Source of the DNA: Liopterus haemorrhoidalis
Taxonomy: Eukaryota; Arthropoda; Insecta; Coleoptera; Dytiscidae
NCBI GenBank assembly: GCA_963971575.1
Contig: OZ020622.1
Coordinates: 4,812,279 to 4,876,278 of the forward strand
Length of the DNA stretch: 64,000 bases
Direction: 5' to 3'
In this document: in pieces, positions 57,201-64,000 of the stretch
Layout of the letters: the number at the start of each line of letters is the position of its first letter
Position numbering within the stretch: the stretch's first letter is position 1
Translations under genes and position numbers: made by a program
The notes under the pieces: generated by a model
The model's database searches: none
What the model was told of the DNA's origin: nothing
The model's input: the letters and a program-made list of their open reading frames with translations, nothing else

Positions 57201-57688
57201 CTAAACCAACACTAACAATCGTATCATTTAAACCGTCAAAATAAGCAACGTCAGAACCATGTTCGTAAGTCCAAACGTAAATATCACTATCAATTGTAAG
57301 CCACGCACGATTTATTTCAGTAAAAAGACCCATCATACAGTGACATTGCATATCTAAAGATAGTTAAGAAAAATTTTATATATTTTTGATTTCATTCGAA
57401 GTTTATTAAATAAAGGATACGTCCAAAATGTTCCATAACTTCCGGAGGTAATGGTACTTTGTTCAAAGTTTTAATTTGTGTAAAATCAGCTAATCCCAAA
57501 GCTAATCCAGATAAACTCGGGTAATCATGATCAACAAGACCACTAGCAGTTGCAGTTTGTTGATTTGCTCCTGTCATTAATATGAGATTTGGGGCTGAAC
57601 TATCATTTTGTAAAGCAGTATCTACTTTTCTCCCAGCTAATTCTAAGGTATTAACTGGATTTCTATAACTATCCATTGTTCTATCCAT
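40468..57688 (-). CDS. Nup155: Nucleoporin NUP155 (Nup154), complete 14-exon gene
   Basis: Encodes the inner-ring nuclear pore scaffold protein of the Nup155/Nup170 family, which links the pore membrane and Nup93/Nup35 to the scaffold. Coding exons, in order: 57421-57688, 56666-57353, 54710-55109, 52235-52598, 50444-50740, 49788-50029, 47559-48364, 47277-47430, 44953-45212, 44293-44533, 42463-42691, 42286-42406, 42009-42137, 40468-40594. All junctions are GT-AG and phases agree, giving 4326 nt, 1441 residues and a TAA stop; vertebrate NUP155 is about 1390. Family landmarks are visible throughout: [141 protein letters not shown]. Beta-propeller about residues 60-520, alpha-solenoid about 620-1441. 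The start ATG at 57686-57688 follows an in-frame TAA at 57701-57703 with context AAAAATGG. Introns are filled with transposon remnants. Confidence 0.96.
40595..42008. repeat. Nup155 intron 13: dispersed repeat with a 419-bp gap
   Basis: 40926-41213 is the head of a repeat also found at 48672-49330 and 51637-51990 (CAGCTGTGGCCACTACAGGA, CGACACGAGTAAACTCCCAT, GTGCCATTGATG). Its tail (GGACCTCAATTTGTGGAGAT) resumes at 41632-41745 after unrelated sequence, suggesting an insertion or deletion in between. A short (TA)n and T-run lie at 40819-40853. Confidence 0.7.
42009..42137 (-). CDS. Nup155: Nup155 coding exon 13
   Basis: Residues 1357-1399: [42 protein letters not shown]. This end of the protein is weakly conserved, but the phases and splice sites (TTTTTTGTAG; AAAG|GTAAGA) are good. 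Confidence 0.88.
42286..42406 (-). CDS. Nup155: Nup155 coding exon 12
   Basis: Residues 1317-1356: [40 protein letters not shown]. Corresponds to the vertebrate PLDFIVQFLEQQ and GVPLPRLLEVYDQ blocks. Acceptor CCTTTTTTTAG, donor CAAAA|GTAAGT. Confidence 0.92.
42463..42691 (-). CDS. Nup155: Nup155 coding exon 11
   Basis: Residues 1241-1316, found by translation and not visible as a long start-to-stop frame: [60 protein letters not shown]. It matches the vertebrate [20 protein letters not shown] block. Acceptor TTTTTTTTTGTAG, donor CTAC|GTAAGT; exit phase 1. Confidence 0.93.
42747..43007. mobile_element. Palindromic Tc1-type MITE (261 bp) in Nup155 intron 10
   Basis: AGGCCCGGTCTTTCTACCTT at the left is complementary to AAGGTGGAAAGACCGGGCCT at the right. 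The arms run for ~100 bp (GATAAAGTTCCAGGTAACTA and so on), so the element is essentially one large hairpin. TA flanks both sides (42745-42746, 43008-43009). A half copy is at 26030-26165. Confidence 0.9.
43040..44160. repeat. Tandem ~150-bp repeat array in Nup155 intron 10
   Basis: Units share TTGGATAAATATTTGGAGAG and ACAAATCTTTTATCTAAATG (about 43120, 43270, 43925 and 44075), the same family as 5100-5360. The array is split by the element at 43376-43874. Confidence 0.8.
43376..43874. mobile_element. GAACCGAAAACCG element, copy 2, inside the array
   Basis: CAGGGCTTCGAACCGGAACT at the left and AACGGTTCGAAGCTCTG at the right, with an interior close to 25481-25984 including GGGGGG / CCCCCC tracts around 43600-43635. 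Flanks are parts of the tandem unit. A clear 8-bp duplication is not visible. Confidence 0.75.
44293..44533 (-). CDS. Nup155: Nup155 coding exon 10
   Basis: Residues 1160-1240: [49 protein letters not shown]. Acceptor GCATTTCCAG, donor CAG|GTAAGA. Confidence 0.96.
44618..44832. mobile_element. Inverted-repeat MITE in Nup155 intron 9
   Basis: GATAGGTAATGGGATTCGGA and its complement TCCGAATCCCATTACCTATC head ~50-bp inverted repeats that also include CCAGTCAGAAAATAAAACAA. The interior contains AACGTTTCGATTTAA. Possible flanking TATA. Confidence 0.8.
44953..45212 (-). CDS. Nup155: Nup155 coding exon 9
   Basis: Residues 1074-1159: [63 protein letters not shown]. Acceptor TTTTGTTTTCAG, donor CAGG|GTATTT. 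A (TA)n tract lies just upstream of the acceptor. Confidence 0.95.
45213..47276. repeat. Nup155 intron 8: AT repeat, inverted repeat, 575-bp dispersed repeat
   Basis: (AT)n spans 45226-45260. 45652-45838 is an imperfect inverted repeat (AAGGTCAAATCCCATAA against TTATGGGATCCAACC, with AGGCC / GGCCT inside). 46417-46993 duplicates 24128-24700. On its left, TCTATTTCAAAGTAGAAAAA at about 46157-46176 is the complement of its right end, so the full element may run 46155-46993. Exons on both sides are intact. Confidence 0.75.
47277..47430 (-). CDS. Nup155: Nup155 coding exon 8
   Basis: Residues 1022-1073: [20 protein letters not shown], then the Pro-rich [18 protein letters not shown]. It ends ...TTQL before donor TTA|GTAAGT. 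Acceptor TTTTGTTTTAG. Confidence 0.93.
47559..48364 (-). CDS. Nup155: Nup155 coding exon 7 (largest)
   Basis: Residues 754-1021 of the alpha-solenoid: [122 protein letters not shown]. The ORF begins upstream at 48364, before any ATG, because it enters from an intron (acceptor TTTTATTTTAG). Donor ACG|GTAATT; exit phase 2. Confidence 0.96.
48672..49330. repeat. Dispersed repeat with duplicated head in Nup155 intron 6
   Basis: The ~150-bp head (AATCAGCTGTAGCCACCACA to CCATGGAAAC) is present twice in tandem (48676-48826, 48827-48970), then the body shared with 40926 and 51637 follows. It ends near an (ACAG)n tract at 49243-49280. Confidence 0.8.
49340..49725 (-). pseudogene. Non-LTR reverse-transcriptase fragment in Nup155 intron 6
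   Basis: The translation has [40 protein letters not shown] and, beyond one in-frame [23 protein letters not shown] in the same frame. These are the fingers/palm motifs of a Jockey/CR1-like polymerase. The YADD box is lost. It lies in the same orientation as Nup155. Confidence 0.88.
49788..50029 (-). CDS. Nup155: Nup155 coding exon 6
   Basis: Residues 673-753: linker end, then the conserved [20 protein letters not shown] that opens the solenoid, ending EARKEY. Acceptor TTTCTTTTCCAG, donor TAT|GTAAGT. The open frame continues into the intron and ends at a non-LTR fragment, so the longer frame is not real. Confidence 0.94.
50444..50740 (-). CDS. Nup155: Nup155 coding exon 5 (variable linker)
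   Basis: Residues 574-672. It starts [20 protein letters not shown] and is then low in conserved motifs ([38 protein letters not shown]). Vertebrate proteins have an equally variable Ser/Pro-rich linker here. Acceptor TGTTTAACAG, donor CCAG|GTAAAA. Splice phases (1 in, 1 out) agree with both neighbours. Confidence 0.88.
50880..51640 (+). pseudogene. 3' end of a non-LTR retrotransposon in Nup155 intron 4
   Basis: The frame reads [46 protein letters not shown], the C-terminal region after the polymerase in Jockey/CR1-like ORF2 proteins. After a frame change it continues as [20 protein letters not shown]. It ends with a 3' UTR and an (AATA)n tail at 51618-51636, the usual 3' end of such elements. 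Confidence 0.85.
51637..51990. repeat. Dispersed repeat (third copy) in Nup155 intron 4
   Basis: Body and tail of the family at 40926-41745 and 48672-49330: CGACACGAGTAAACTCCCAT, CTGCACGTGTACACAGACCG, GGACCTCAATTTGTGGAGAT. Unlike copy 1 the tail is continuous, so this shows the uninterrupted structure. It abuts the retrotransposon tail. Confidence 0.8.
51995..52180 (+). mobile_element. Partial gypsy-type LTR and primer-binding site
   Basis: An LTR-like 3' part with AATAAA (about 52085) ends ...ACATTACA and is followed at 52162 by TGGCGCAGTCGGTAGGATT. That resembles a primer-binding site complementary to the 3' end of a serine tRNA, as used by 17.6/297-type gypsy elements. The rest of the element is absent. 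Confidence 0.65.
52235..52598 (-). CDS. Nup155: Nup155 coding exon 4
   Basis: Residues 453-573, the end of the propeller and the linker: [64 protein letters not shown]. Acceptor AAATTTTTAG, donor ACAA|GTAAGT; exit phase 1. Confidence 0.95.
52771..53392 (+). pseudogene. Reverse-transcriptase remnant with 148-bp tandem duplication (intron 3)
   Basis: [33 protein letters not shown] and [20 protein letters not shown] are typical non-LTR polymerase motifs, and the YADD box is intact. The piece around GVPQGS is present twice in tandem: 52771-52918 and 52919-53066 differ at a few positions, and the polymerase frame continues only from the second. Frame ends at 53392. Confidence 0.88.
53518..54694. 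mobile_element. Large foldback element with a second element nested inside (intron 3)
   Basis: The left arm (ACCACATTTTAAGCATATTT, GAGCCAGCTGTTGCAAATCT, GATTTTGCGGTGACCAGCAT, TGACGAGT-like) and the right arm (to AAATATGCTTAAAATGT near 54672) are complementary over several hundred bases. The outer ends carry G-run / C-run tracts. The left arm is interrupted by 53736-54180. Confidence 0.8.
53736..54180. mobile_element. Nested inverted-repeat MITE (~445 bp)
   Basis: AGGCCGCGGTCTGACTGATC at the left and GATCAGTCAGACTGCTGCCT at the right, with TA at both sides. The interior has repeated CTCGACAG- and CTGTCGA-like motifs. The other arm of the surrounding palindrome preserves the uninterrupted sequence (GCATAACTCG), proving insertion. 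Confidence 0.8.
54710..55109 (-). CDS. Nup155: Nup155 coding exon 3
   Basis: Residues 319-452: [72 protein letters not shown]. Acceptor TTTCTGAAG, donor GAG|GTATGA. Confidence 0.95.
55330..55743 (+). pseudogene. Non-LTR reverse-transcriptase fragment in Nup155 intron 2
   Basis: The frame of 136 codons reads [70 protein letters not shown]. It is the best-kept polymerase piece in the window. It lies opposite to the gene. A short continuation in another frame ([12 protein letters not shown]) at about 55746 shows a frameshift. Confidence 0.9.
56220..56575. repeat. TATTTGAAATA array with minisatellite insert in Nup155 intron 2
   Basis: GGTATTTGAAATACTAGGAA units at 56219-56250 and 56400-56560 flank a GGAGGTGATGACTTTTTTTT / GGTCACCACTTATATTTTGG block. 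Same family as 38610-39985. Confidence 0.65.
56666..57353 (-). CDS. Nup155: Nup155 coding exon 2
   Basis: Residues 90-318, the first blades of the propeller: [66 protein letters not shown]. Acceptor CTATCTTTAG, donor TCAA|GTAAGT. Exit phase 2. Confidence 0.96.
57421..57688 (-). CDS. Nup155: Nup155 coding exon 1
   Basis: Residues 1-89: [20 protein letters not shown] to [12 protein letters not shown]. The start is the first ATG after an in-frame stop; a second ATG four codons on is an alternative. The donor is GGAC|GTATCC. It joins exon 2 across a 67-nt intron and recreates the conserved FGHMQC. Confidence 0.93.
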
Positions 57689-57728
57689 TTTTATTTGCAA
57701 TTATTCAATTTGCCGCCGGTTGATATAA

Positions 57729-57909
57729 CCTAAAAACTACAAAAAAAATACAATTTTATGAAGAAATTCTTGATATATTTATAGTATAAGGTAAAATTTT
57801 AGAACTTACCTAGTAAAACAGTAAAAATATAAGTTGTAGAACTGTTAAAGAATTGATAAAGTAACTTAATTTAATATTTTCTTGCACACAAAATCAAACA
57901 TGTTCAACT
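57729..57909 (-). promoter_or_regulatory. Nup155: Probable 5' UTR exon and first intron of Nup155
   Basis: On the minus strand TTTACTAG|GTAAGT gives a donor after 57810, and TTTTTTTTGTAG or TTTTTAG gives acceptors before 57736 or 57729, so a ~75-nt intron lies in the 5' UTR. About 100 nt upstream, TCAGTT (57906-57911) fits the arthropod initiator consensus and could be the transcription start. No TATA box at the right distance is obvious. Confidence 0.45.
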
Positions 57910-58149
57910 GACAAATACAAGCAAGAGTGGAGGGGTGACGGGAGATTTTATTTTGAAAAGAACCGCAATATATAAAATGTGTATAGGTGTGTAAAAATTT
58001 AGCTTAGAAAATATATATTTTAATTTTAAATGAATTACTGTATTTATAAAATCATAAAATAACATTAAAATTAATTTTTAATTCTAAATAAACATAAAAT
58101 TAGCTTCAACATTACATATTCTTTAATTTTCTTCTTTAATTATTTTTTC

Positions 58150-58530
58150 TAGATCGTCCTGACCTAATTTACCGTCTACTTATTGCTGTAGGTTACACAG
58201 GAATTCGGCCTCTACAATTTGACGAGAGGTTCCTAAAAAATAATGTTAAAACATAAATTACATATTGTATCATTGAGAAGCACTGTAAACTTACCTAATG
58301 CAAATGTGTTACATGCTGACACAAATGCTGAAGATGTTTTTTAATCGAGACTTAAATTTTGATATATATTCTCTTACCTCTAACTGAGAATTTTGTTAAA
58401 AATATCGAACTCTGAAGATATATCTTTTATATCAGAGCGACCTTCTCTTATAATTTCTTTCATTTCTTTCTCCTGATTTTTACTCATATCTTCAGCATTT
58501 GCCTTGACATTCATTCTCATTGTCTCGTTT
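58150..58530 (-). pseudogene. Decayed two-exon coding fragment, unidentified
   Basis: Minus-strand translation gives MRMNVKANAEDMSKNQEKEM, KEIIREGRSDIKDISSEFDI, then in another frame KTSSAFVSACNTFAL, across a good donor (GCATTAG|GTAAGT) and acceptor (ATTTTTTAG) to GTSRQIVEAEFLCNLQQ, a stop codon, then VDGKLGQDDLEKIIKEEN and TAA. The charged, helix-like composition and spliced structure look gene-derived, but in-frame stops make it inactive as seen. I do not recognise the family. It lies 5' of Nup155 in the same orientation. Confidence 0.45.
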
Positions 58531-58559
58531 TGGAATAAGCAAATTTAACAAAAAAAAAA

Positions 58560-59340
58560 AAACGATATTCGCGTGACAGTATCTTAAAAACCATAATAAC
58601 TAGAGACCTGCGGTTGGAATTTTTGTAATCCGGATGTCCTAAATAGCCTTAGGTAACATTTTGAAGGAAAATATTTTTTTAAAAATTTTCAATATTTCAA
58701 AAAATTTTATCTTGAAAACGGTAAAAGATACAGGGCTGCGGTTTAAATTTTTGTAACTCTTGTACCTTGTTTACTCTAGTAAAAAAAGTAAGGGGTACCC
58801 CTTACGATTATTTCAATTTTTATCCATTTTCAAATGTTATGTTTGACGATTCGTATTTATTGTAAAAGTTTGGTTATTAAGGCCCCATTTTTTTTTCTAG
58901 ACTATACGATATACGAAGATTTGAAAAATTCAAACCGCAGTTCTCTATATTTTATTGTTCTTAAGTTATGATTTTTTGAAATATCTAAAAAAAAAAATTA
59001 CAAATTGGAAATTCGCAAAAAATTTTTTTGTTTGTGATTTGCTTGAAAATGAGCCCTAAGGCCCTTTAGAACCTCAGAATTTCAAAAAATTTAACGGCAG
59101 GTCGCTATCTCATGTAGATTTTGAGATACGGTCTTTCGAAAATGAAATATTTACAAATTTTCAAAATTACACGGATCAAAAAGGATCTAACTAAGTAGGG
59201 GCCCTATTTTTTTATCTAGAAAGAAAAAAGTTTGTAGATTTCCAAAATTCTAACCGCAGGTCTCTATATTTTATTGTTTTTAAGTTAAGATTTTTTAAAA
59301 TTTCAAAATAAAAATTTAAAATTTCTATCTCTTCGTATTT
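58560..59340. repeat. Degenerate units of the ~190-bp repeat family
   Basis: Blocks with AAAACGGTAAAAGATACAGG, GTTTAAATTTTTGTAACTC and GTTATGATTTTTTGAAATAT recur about every 180-190 bp with strong divergence. Same theme as 12160-12770 and 15640-16190. Confidence 0.5.
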
Positions 59341-59377
59341 CTTATAACCATTTGCCTATAGGGTGCGCACGGGTTTG

Positions 59378-59490
59378 AAGCACGATGCGAGTAAACAACT
59401 TTTTGTGATAAAATATTAAAAAGTATTGGACCCAATTTGTCACCTTGAGTGACACCGCTTAGCTTCAAATACATCTGCTGTCTTCCAAGG
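59378..59490 (-). pseudogene. Small reverse-transcriptase scrap
   Basis: The minus strand reads LGRQQMYLKLSGVTQGDKLG then PILFNILSQKVVYSHR. GVTQGDKLGPILFNIL is the GxxQGxxLGP motif of non-LTR polymerases. Nothing else of the element remains. Confidence 0.75.
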
Positions 59491-60756
59491 TTATCAACAC
59501 CATATTAATGAGTAATATAAGTTTTATGGCGTTAGTTCGCAAATATTTTGACCAAAACATTTTATAGGAGTCCAAATAAACTTTGATACTAATACACGTG
59601 TTTATCAATTCTAAAATATTTATTTAATTAAAGTAAATTCTGACATACATTACATATTTTTTACAAAATTTTATATTTAAATTCTGGGTTTAAAATCTGA
59701 CAGTTATTCTACGGAAACAACAAATATGTATTTTTAAAAGCGATTTAACAATTGCTTAATACAAATAAAATCCTCTCAAAACTCCCAATTTATATATATA
59801 TTGAAACTAAATTTAACTACGTTATTTTACATATTATTAATCCACAAAAACTTATTTTTTTAAGTTGATATTTGTCAAATTCCACATTTCCCATTATTAC
59901 AATTGAAAGAAAATATTTGTAACAAATTATCAAATACAAAAAAAAACGATATGAAACACTTGCAGATATTATTTCGATAAGCACAGTTGTAATGCAGTTT
60001 TGTTCCAACAAACCGTACTTTAACTTTACCTAATTTACGAAACATCAAATATATAAAGTGCATTTATATTACTAATTTGTGTTAAATATGTACATAACTT
60101 TTACATAAATTGCTGTATCAACTCAATATAAAAAACTCCATTGGTATTTTTAAAGGTGAAATCCAAATACAGGCATACATCACTTTTAAACATTTAACAC
60201 CACTTTATTATTAAGAATAAACATTACCTATAGAGGCGCTGTTGTCGCTTACAAAATGGCGATTGGAATAGGATATTTTTGACATTTGCCATTTGATACA
60301 CAACAATTCATATTGCAGTTCATTTTCTGTTGCGATTTTAAAGACATTTTATTGAAGTTTTCTTCACTTTAACACAAACAATGCAAAAATGAATTAAATG
60401 AGCCACATCCAACAAAATCCTATTCCGTTAGTTCCAAAATATTCCGCTAGGCGTCACTTCAGTTATTATCAATTCTCAATAGAGCATTCACGATATGAAT
60501 GAGAAACGTCACGGTTGAAAAACTTGATGTGTTATTCGTTAACTATCAAAAAAGTTAGGTTATATATAACTACCTTAACCTCACTCCTTTATATGTCAAA
60601 CAGAAATATAACTTAACAATGCTATTTAAACGTGACAACGTGGTACCAACATGTGATAGTCAAATTGAGTAATGATTTCATGTTGGTTAAATTACATTAT
60701 GTTGGTAATTAAATTAAAGTGACGTAATCTCATTCTTATCGTGAATGGACTTTATA
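59491..60756. other. Intergenic, nothing recognised
   Basis: AT-rich, no gene. The two small minus frames around 59817-60063 have no identifiable features. Confidence 0.5.
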
Positions 60757-61338
60757 TAGGCTATTCCAATCGTTTAAGCGGGCGTTGATTTTACAAAAAA
60801 AATGCTTTATACTAGTTCTGTTTGTAATCATTTCCAATGATTTGTTACTATACTCCGTCTCAATTTGTAATACGAAACTAGATATGGTTACTTTGGTGAC
60901 TGTTGTGGTGTAAACAGACTTTGGCGAATCCGTGTGAACCAATACTATGATAAAATTATAAATATATCGTCAATATACAACAAAAAAGTTTCCCTGTTAG
61001 TTACTTATTACAAAATGCGACAGATAATATCAAATGTAGAGTTATTTTACCGCACTTCTACAAACTTTGCGGATGCAGTCGTTATAACCGAATCACCTAA
61101 ACAAAGTAGTCTGTCGTACTACACCATAATTTAACTTAGTGACGAAAAAAATAGCTAGTCTGTTTCTTTGGTTTAGGCGGAACTAGATTTTCAATTCTAG
61201 TTACTTTAACAGAATAAGTGAGGCTTTGGATAATTTTGTTTAGCAAAAGCCTACTTCAAACCATAAATGAAGAAGTCATGACAACTTACAAAAAAGAAAA
61301 TTCCAGTTAGTTCCGCCTAAACGTTTGGAATAGCAATA
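60757..61338. mobile_element. Tc1-type inverted-repeat element (~580 bp)
   Basis: GGCTATTCCAATCGTTTAAG at the left and CCTAAACGTTTGGAATAGC at the right are inverted, with TATA-like flanks. The ends resemble those of the 405-bp MITE (TTCCAAACGGTTAAGCGG), so the two are distant relatives. A solo right end of the same kind is at 62297-62350. The open frames inside are not recognisable. Confidence 0.7.
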
Positions 61339-61381
61339 TAGTTCTTCACACTTTTGTTTTAATAAAACAAACATATTTAAA

Positions 61382-62220
61382 CAGTGACGGACTAAGTAAA
61401 ATCGGGACCCTATGCAAGGTTCTGATTGCGGGCGTTATTAATTAAAAAAATCATAAAAAAATAATCACCTCCGTTCCAAAATAAGTGTCAGATTTTAGTT
61501 ATTTTTTAAATGGATTATTGATATAATGAAATTAAATGTATAAGTAGTTATCTATTTAAATTAGGCCTCCATTTGGGTTTCTTTAATGCCATTCAATCTA
61601 GGGTGACCATTCGTCTCGCATTAAGATGTGCCCGCAAAAGTTCCGCATTTGGATTTGGGAGGTGAGGACCTTTTATTTTGCTCTTCACTTGGATTTGGGA
61701 GGTGAAGATCTTTTTTTTTTGCTCTTCACTTGGATTTGGGAGATGAGGACCTTTTTTTTTGCTCTTCACTTGGATTTGGGAGGTGAGGACCTTTTTTTTG
61801 CTCTTCACTTGGATTTGAGGACCTTTTTTTTTGGTTCCGTCCCGCATTGCCTTCTTAAGAAAATGGTCACCCTAATTCAATCATTACAACATAAAGAGTC
61901 TCCGTCCAATATTGATGAACTCATTGCGGCCGTGCATAAAACATGGGATGAAATAACCACGGAAAACTAGACAATTGTTTCATTACACTGCAGCAGTGTA
62001 TGCAATTGACCATGCTTCATAGGGGAACCAACGATTAAAAGCTTCCTCACATTTAGTTTAGTTGTGAAAATATACGTTATATATCCCTTTGCATATTTTT
62101 TTATGAAATTGGACACTTATTTTGGAACGGAGGGAATAATAGAAAAAATGTATAATAAAACTGTCTTGCGGGCACCAAAAAGATACCCTTGGCAGTTGTA
62201 TAGACCAAAGTCCGCCCCTG
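61382..62220. mobile_element. hAT element (839 bp) with 8-bp duplication TATTTAAA
   Basis: CAGTGACGGACTAAGT at the left and AAAGTCCGCCCCTG at the right are imperfect inverted ends. TATTTAAA occurs at 61374-61381 and 62221-62228. It contains the nested hAT MITE 61599-61874. Joining the flanks of the nested element and reading on gives ESPSNIDELIAAVHKTWDEI, which faintly resembles the C-terminus of a Tc1/IS630-type transposase; that assignment is weak. Confidence 0.88.
61599..61874. mobile_element. hAT MITE containing a minisatellite, copy 2
   Basis: Ends TAGGGTGACCATTCGTC and AAAATGGTCACCCTA as in copy 1. The 8-bp duplication ATTCAATC is at 61591-61598 and 61875-61882. It holds about four and a half ~42-bp units, more than copy 1, so the array changed length within the element. 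Confidence 0.95.
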
Positions 62221-62296
62221 TATTTAAATATTTAGTTTCTGTTCAAGAAAAAAATTTCAACGATTAATATAGGGAAATAATGGGCCCCCCCAGTTC

Positions 62297-62350
62297 ATGA
62301 CAACTTACAAAAATGAAAATTCCAGTTCCGCCTAAACGTTTGGAATAACC
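62297..62350. mobile_element. Solo end of the Tc1-type element
   Basis: CATGACAACTTACAAAAATG, then AAATTCCAGTTCCGCCTAAA and CGTTTGGAATAACC match the right end at 61287-61337. Confidence 0.7.
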
Positions 62351-64000
62351 TATACTGTATATTTAACTGAAATAAGTGAAGAAAATGTGTTTATTTCTAC
62401 CATTTATAAATCCTTTAATACGTTTAATTAACTAACCACCATATCTGTAAGCTATTTTCATTGGCTATGTGCGCGCAAAAGGTGCGAGAATGTAAAAATT
62501 CGCATGCGCATTGGTGCGAATTTATTCATTTCTGTACACTATGCGCGCGGATTGGTAATTTTCATTCTTGCACCGGATGCGCGCGCATTTTAAGCTGTCA
62601 ATACTTACATTTTCTTGATTAACATTTTTTATTTATTGATAATCGCAGGAAAAACATAGTGTAAACACTTGCGGAATACATATTCCACGCTACACTATTG
62701 AAATGTTATAACGTATAAGAGTTGAAGCGTTTGAAAAGGTTGTAATTGTAGTTACGAGTTGGTTATAGTAACAAATCGTTGAAAATGACTCTACAAACTA
62801 TAAATTTCGTTCGTCGTAGCAATCCTAGACAGGTTTGTGAATCACACGTGTACATTATCCGTTCAGCTTTCGTGCTACAAATAGTTTGATTGTTTTTTAT
62901 GAACACGCATGATTCAACTTGTCAAGGATTGTTTTTAAGTACGTAGCTAAGGTCTGAAATCGAATAATAGTGGGATATGCCTGTATTATTAAATGAACTA
63001 TACCTTGCACCAGTCACTACGTTAGAGTGCTGGCACTAGTTCCTCTGCGGTGGCAACAGCTGCTTGTGAACACAGTCGGACCTACCTTGAGACGTTTTCC
63101 ACCACATCACACCGGGTTCATAAAAATGAACATAATCATATGCACAAAAACATCAGTTGGGTATAGTAAATATTAAAATTGTATATTTTTTTTTGTTCTA
63201 GTTTGTCCTAACATTTCTATTATTCTTGTAACATTTTTGGCGCACTTATTTAATTCTAAAATTGTTTTAACTTTGCATTCTTCCTGTTTGTACTTGCCTT
63301 TCTTTAATTATAAATTTATTTATGTCGAGTTTTTTTAAATATGTGGGGTTCTTCTTAAACCTAATATATACGTCGGTTTTTAAGTATATATAATTGCGAT
63401 ATTAGTAATACAATGTTCCATTACTCGACGAAAGTAACCGCGGTTGAAGTTTCCCGTTCCGAAAGTGTACGACATTAACCTTTTCAGGAAAATTGTTAGG
63501 TTTCGGAACGCGGTTACTGAAAATGTTGGTTACTTTTTTGTAACCAAACTAACCGTGGAAATATCGTGGTTATTTCCTCCCACTACAAACTTCAGATCTA
63601 ATGTAAACTACAAAAGGCGGGAATTTCAGAACAATTACAATAAGGCGAGAGTTAAGTGGAGGGAATTAATCGTTTCTTTGTAGTGCAAGTAGTAAATTAT
63701 ATTATTTTACTATAGTCTATAAAACAGTAAGAATGAGTGTAAGTAACTGATTTTTAGTAATATTGATCGATGTCATGAAAAATAATATCGGGAAAAAATC
63801 ATATATGTTCTTATATAATGTGCCATTGTAAACAAGTACTAATAAAACAAATATTTTTATTAATAAGTTTGTAAGAGAATATCTATAACCTATAACGTCC
63901 ATAAAATGACAGTTCAGTTGTCTGTTTTATCAACTGTGAGGTGTGACTACCGTTCCGTAACTAAATCGCGTTTTCAAGTAACCACTGGGTAACCACAACT
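62351..64000. other. Right edge, no gene recognised
   Basis: 62460-62595 holds inverted GCGCGCG-rich blocks (GTGCGCGCAAAAGGTGCGAG and GCACCGGATGCGCGCGCATT) that may be ends of a small element. From ~63435 to the end, GTAACCGCGG / GCGGTTAC-like motifs recur and a new repeat seems to begin but is cut by the window edge. The 79-codon frame at 63444-63683 lies in it and is not recognisable. Confidence 0.4.

Overview
The window looks like nuclear DNA from an insect or a close arthropod relative. Evidence: an intron-rich nucleoporin gene with canonical GT-AG junctions, AT-rich intergenic DNA, a mariner fossil, several non-LTR reverse-transcriptase fragments, a gypsy-type LTR/primer-binding-site remnant, and a dense load of short inverted-repeat (MITE-like) DNA transposons. 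I cannot name the species. There is no bacterial or phage gene organisation.

Layout. About 0-28 kb is a transposon graveyard with no host gene I can support. It holds a PIF/Harbinger-like MITE, a mariner pseudogene, a 5S-rRNA-like sequence, a paired 598-bp MITE, a piggyBac-like element, a 1.15-kb hAT element and several copies of one inverted-repeat transposon family. In that family one internal slot carries different tRNA-like sequences in different copies. From 28.1 to 32.6 kb the DNA is largely free of recognisable repeats. It contains one very GC-rich exon on the minus strand (29713-30385), coding a Gly/Pro-rich low-complexity segment of a protein I do not recognise, and a long RNA-like hairpin just downstream of it. 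From 32.6 to 40 kb there are more hAT insertions with intact 8-bp target duplications, minisatellites and MITEs.

The main gene, at 40.47-57.69 kb on the minus strand, is a complete NUP155 (Nup154 in Drosophila) gene. I rebuilt it as 14 coding exons with compatible phases, giving 1441 codons plus stop, and a probable non-coding first exon ending at 57810. The product is an inner-ring/linker nucleoporin with an N-terminal beta-propeller and a C-terminal alpha-solenoid. Its introns hold at least four reverse-transcriptase remnants, a partial LTR with a primer-binding site, palindromic MITEs and two tandem arrays, yet the coding frame is intact throughout.

From 58 to 64 kb there is a decayed two-exon-like coding fragment, another reverse-transcriptase scrap, a Tc1-type inverted-repeat element and a hAT element with a second hAT MITE nested inside it, both with perfect 8-bp target duplications. 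The most unusual observation is the transposon family with interchangeable tRNA-like cassettes (copies near 10.6, 13.0, 15.0, 22.6 and 27.8 kb). The second is a hAT MITE whose interior is a minisatellite.
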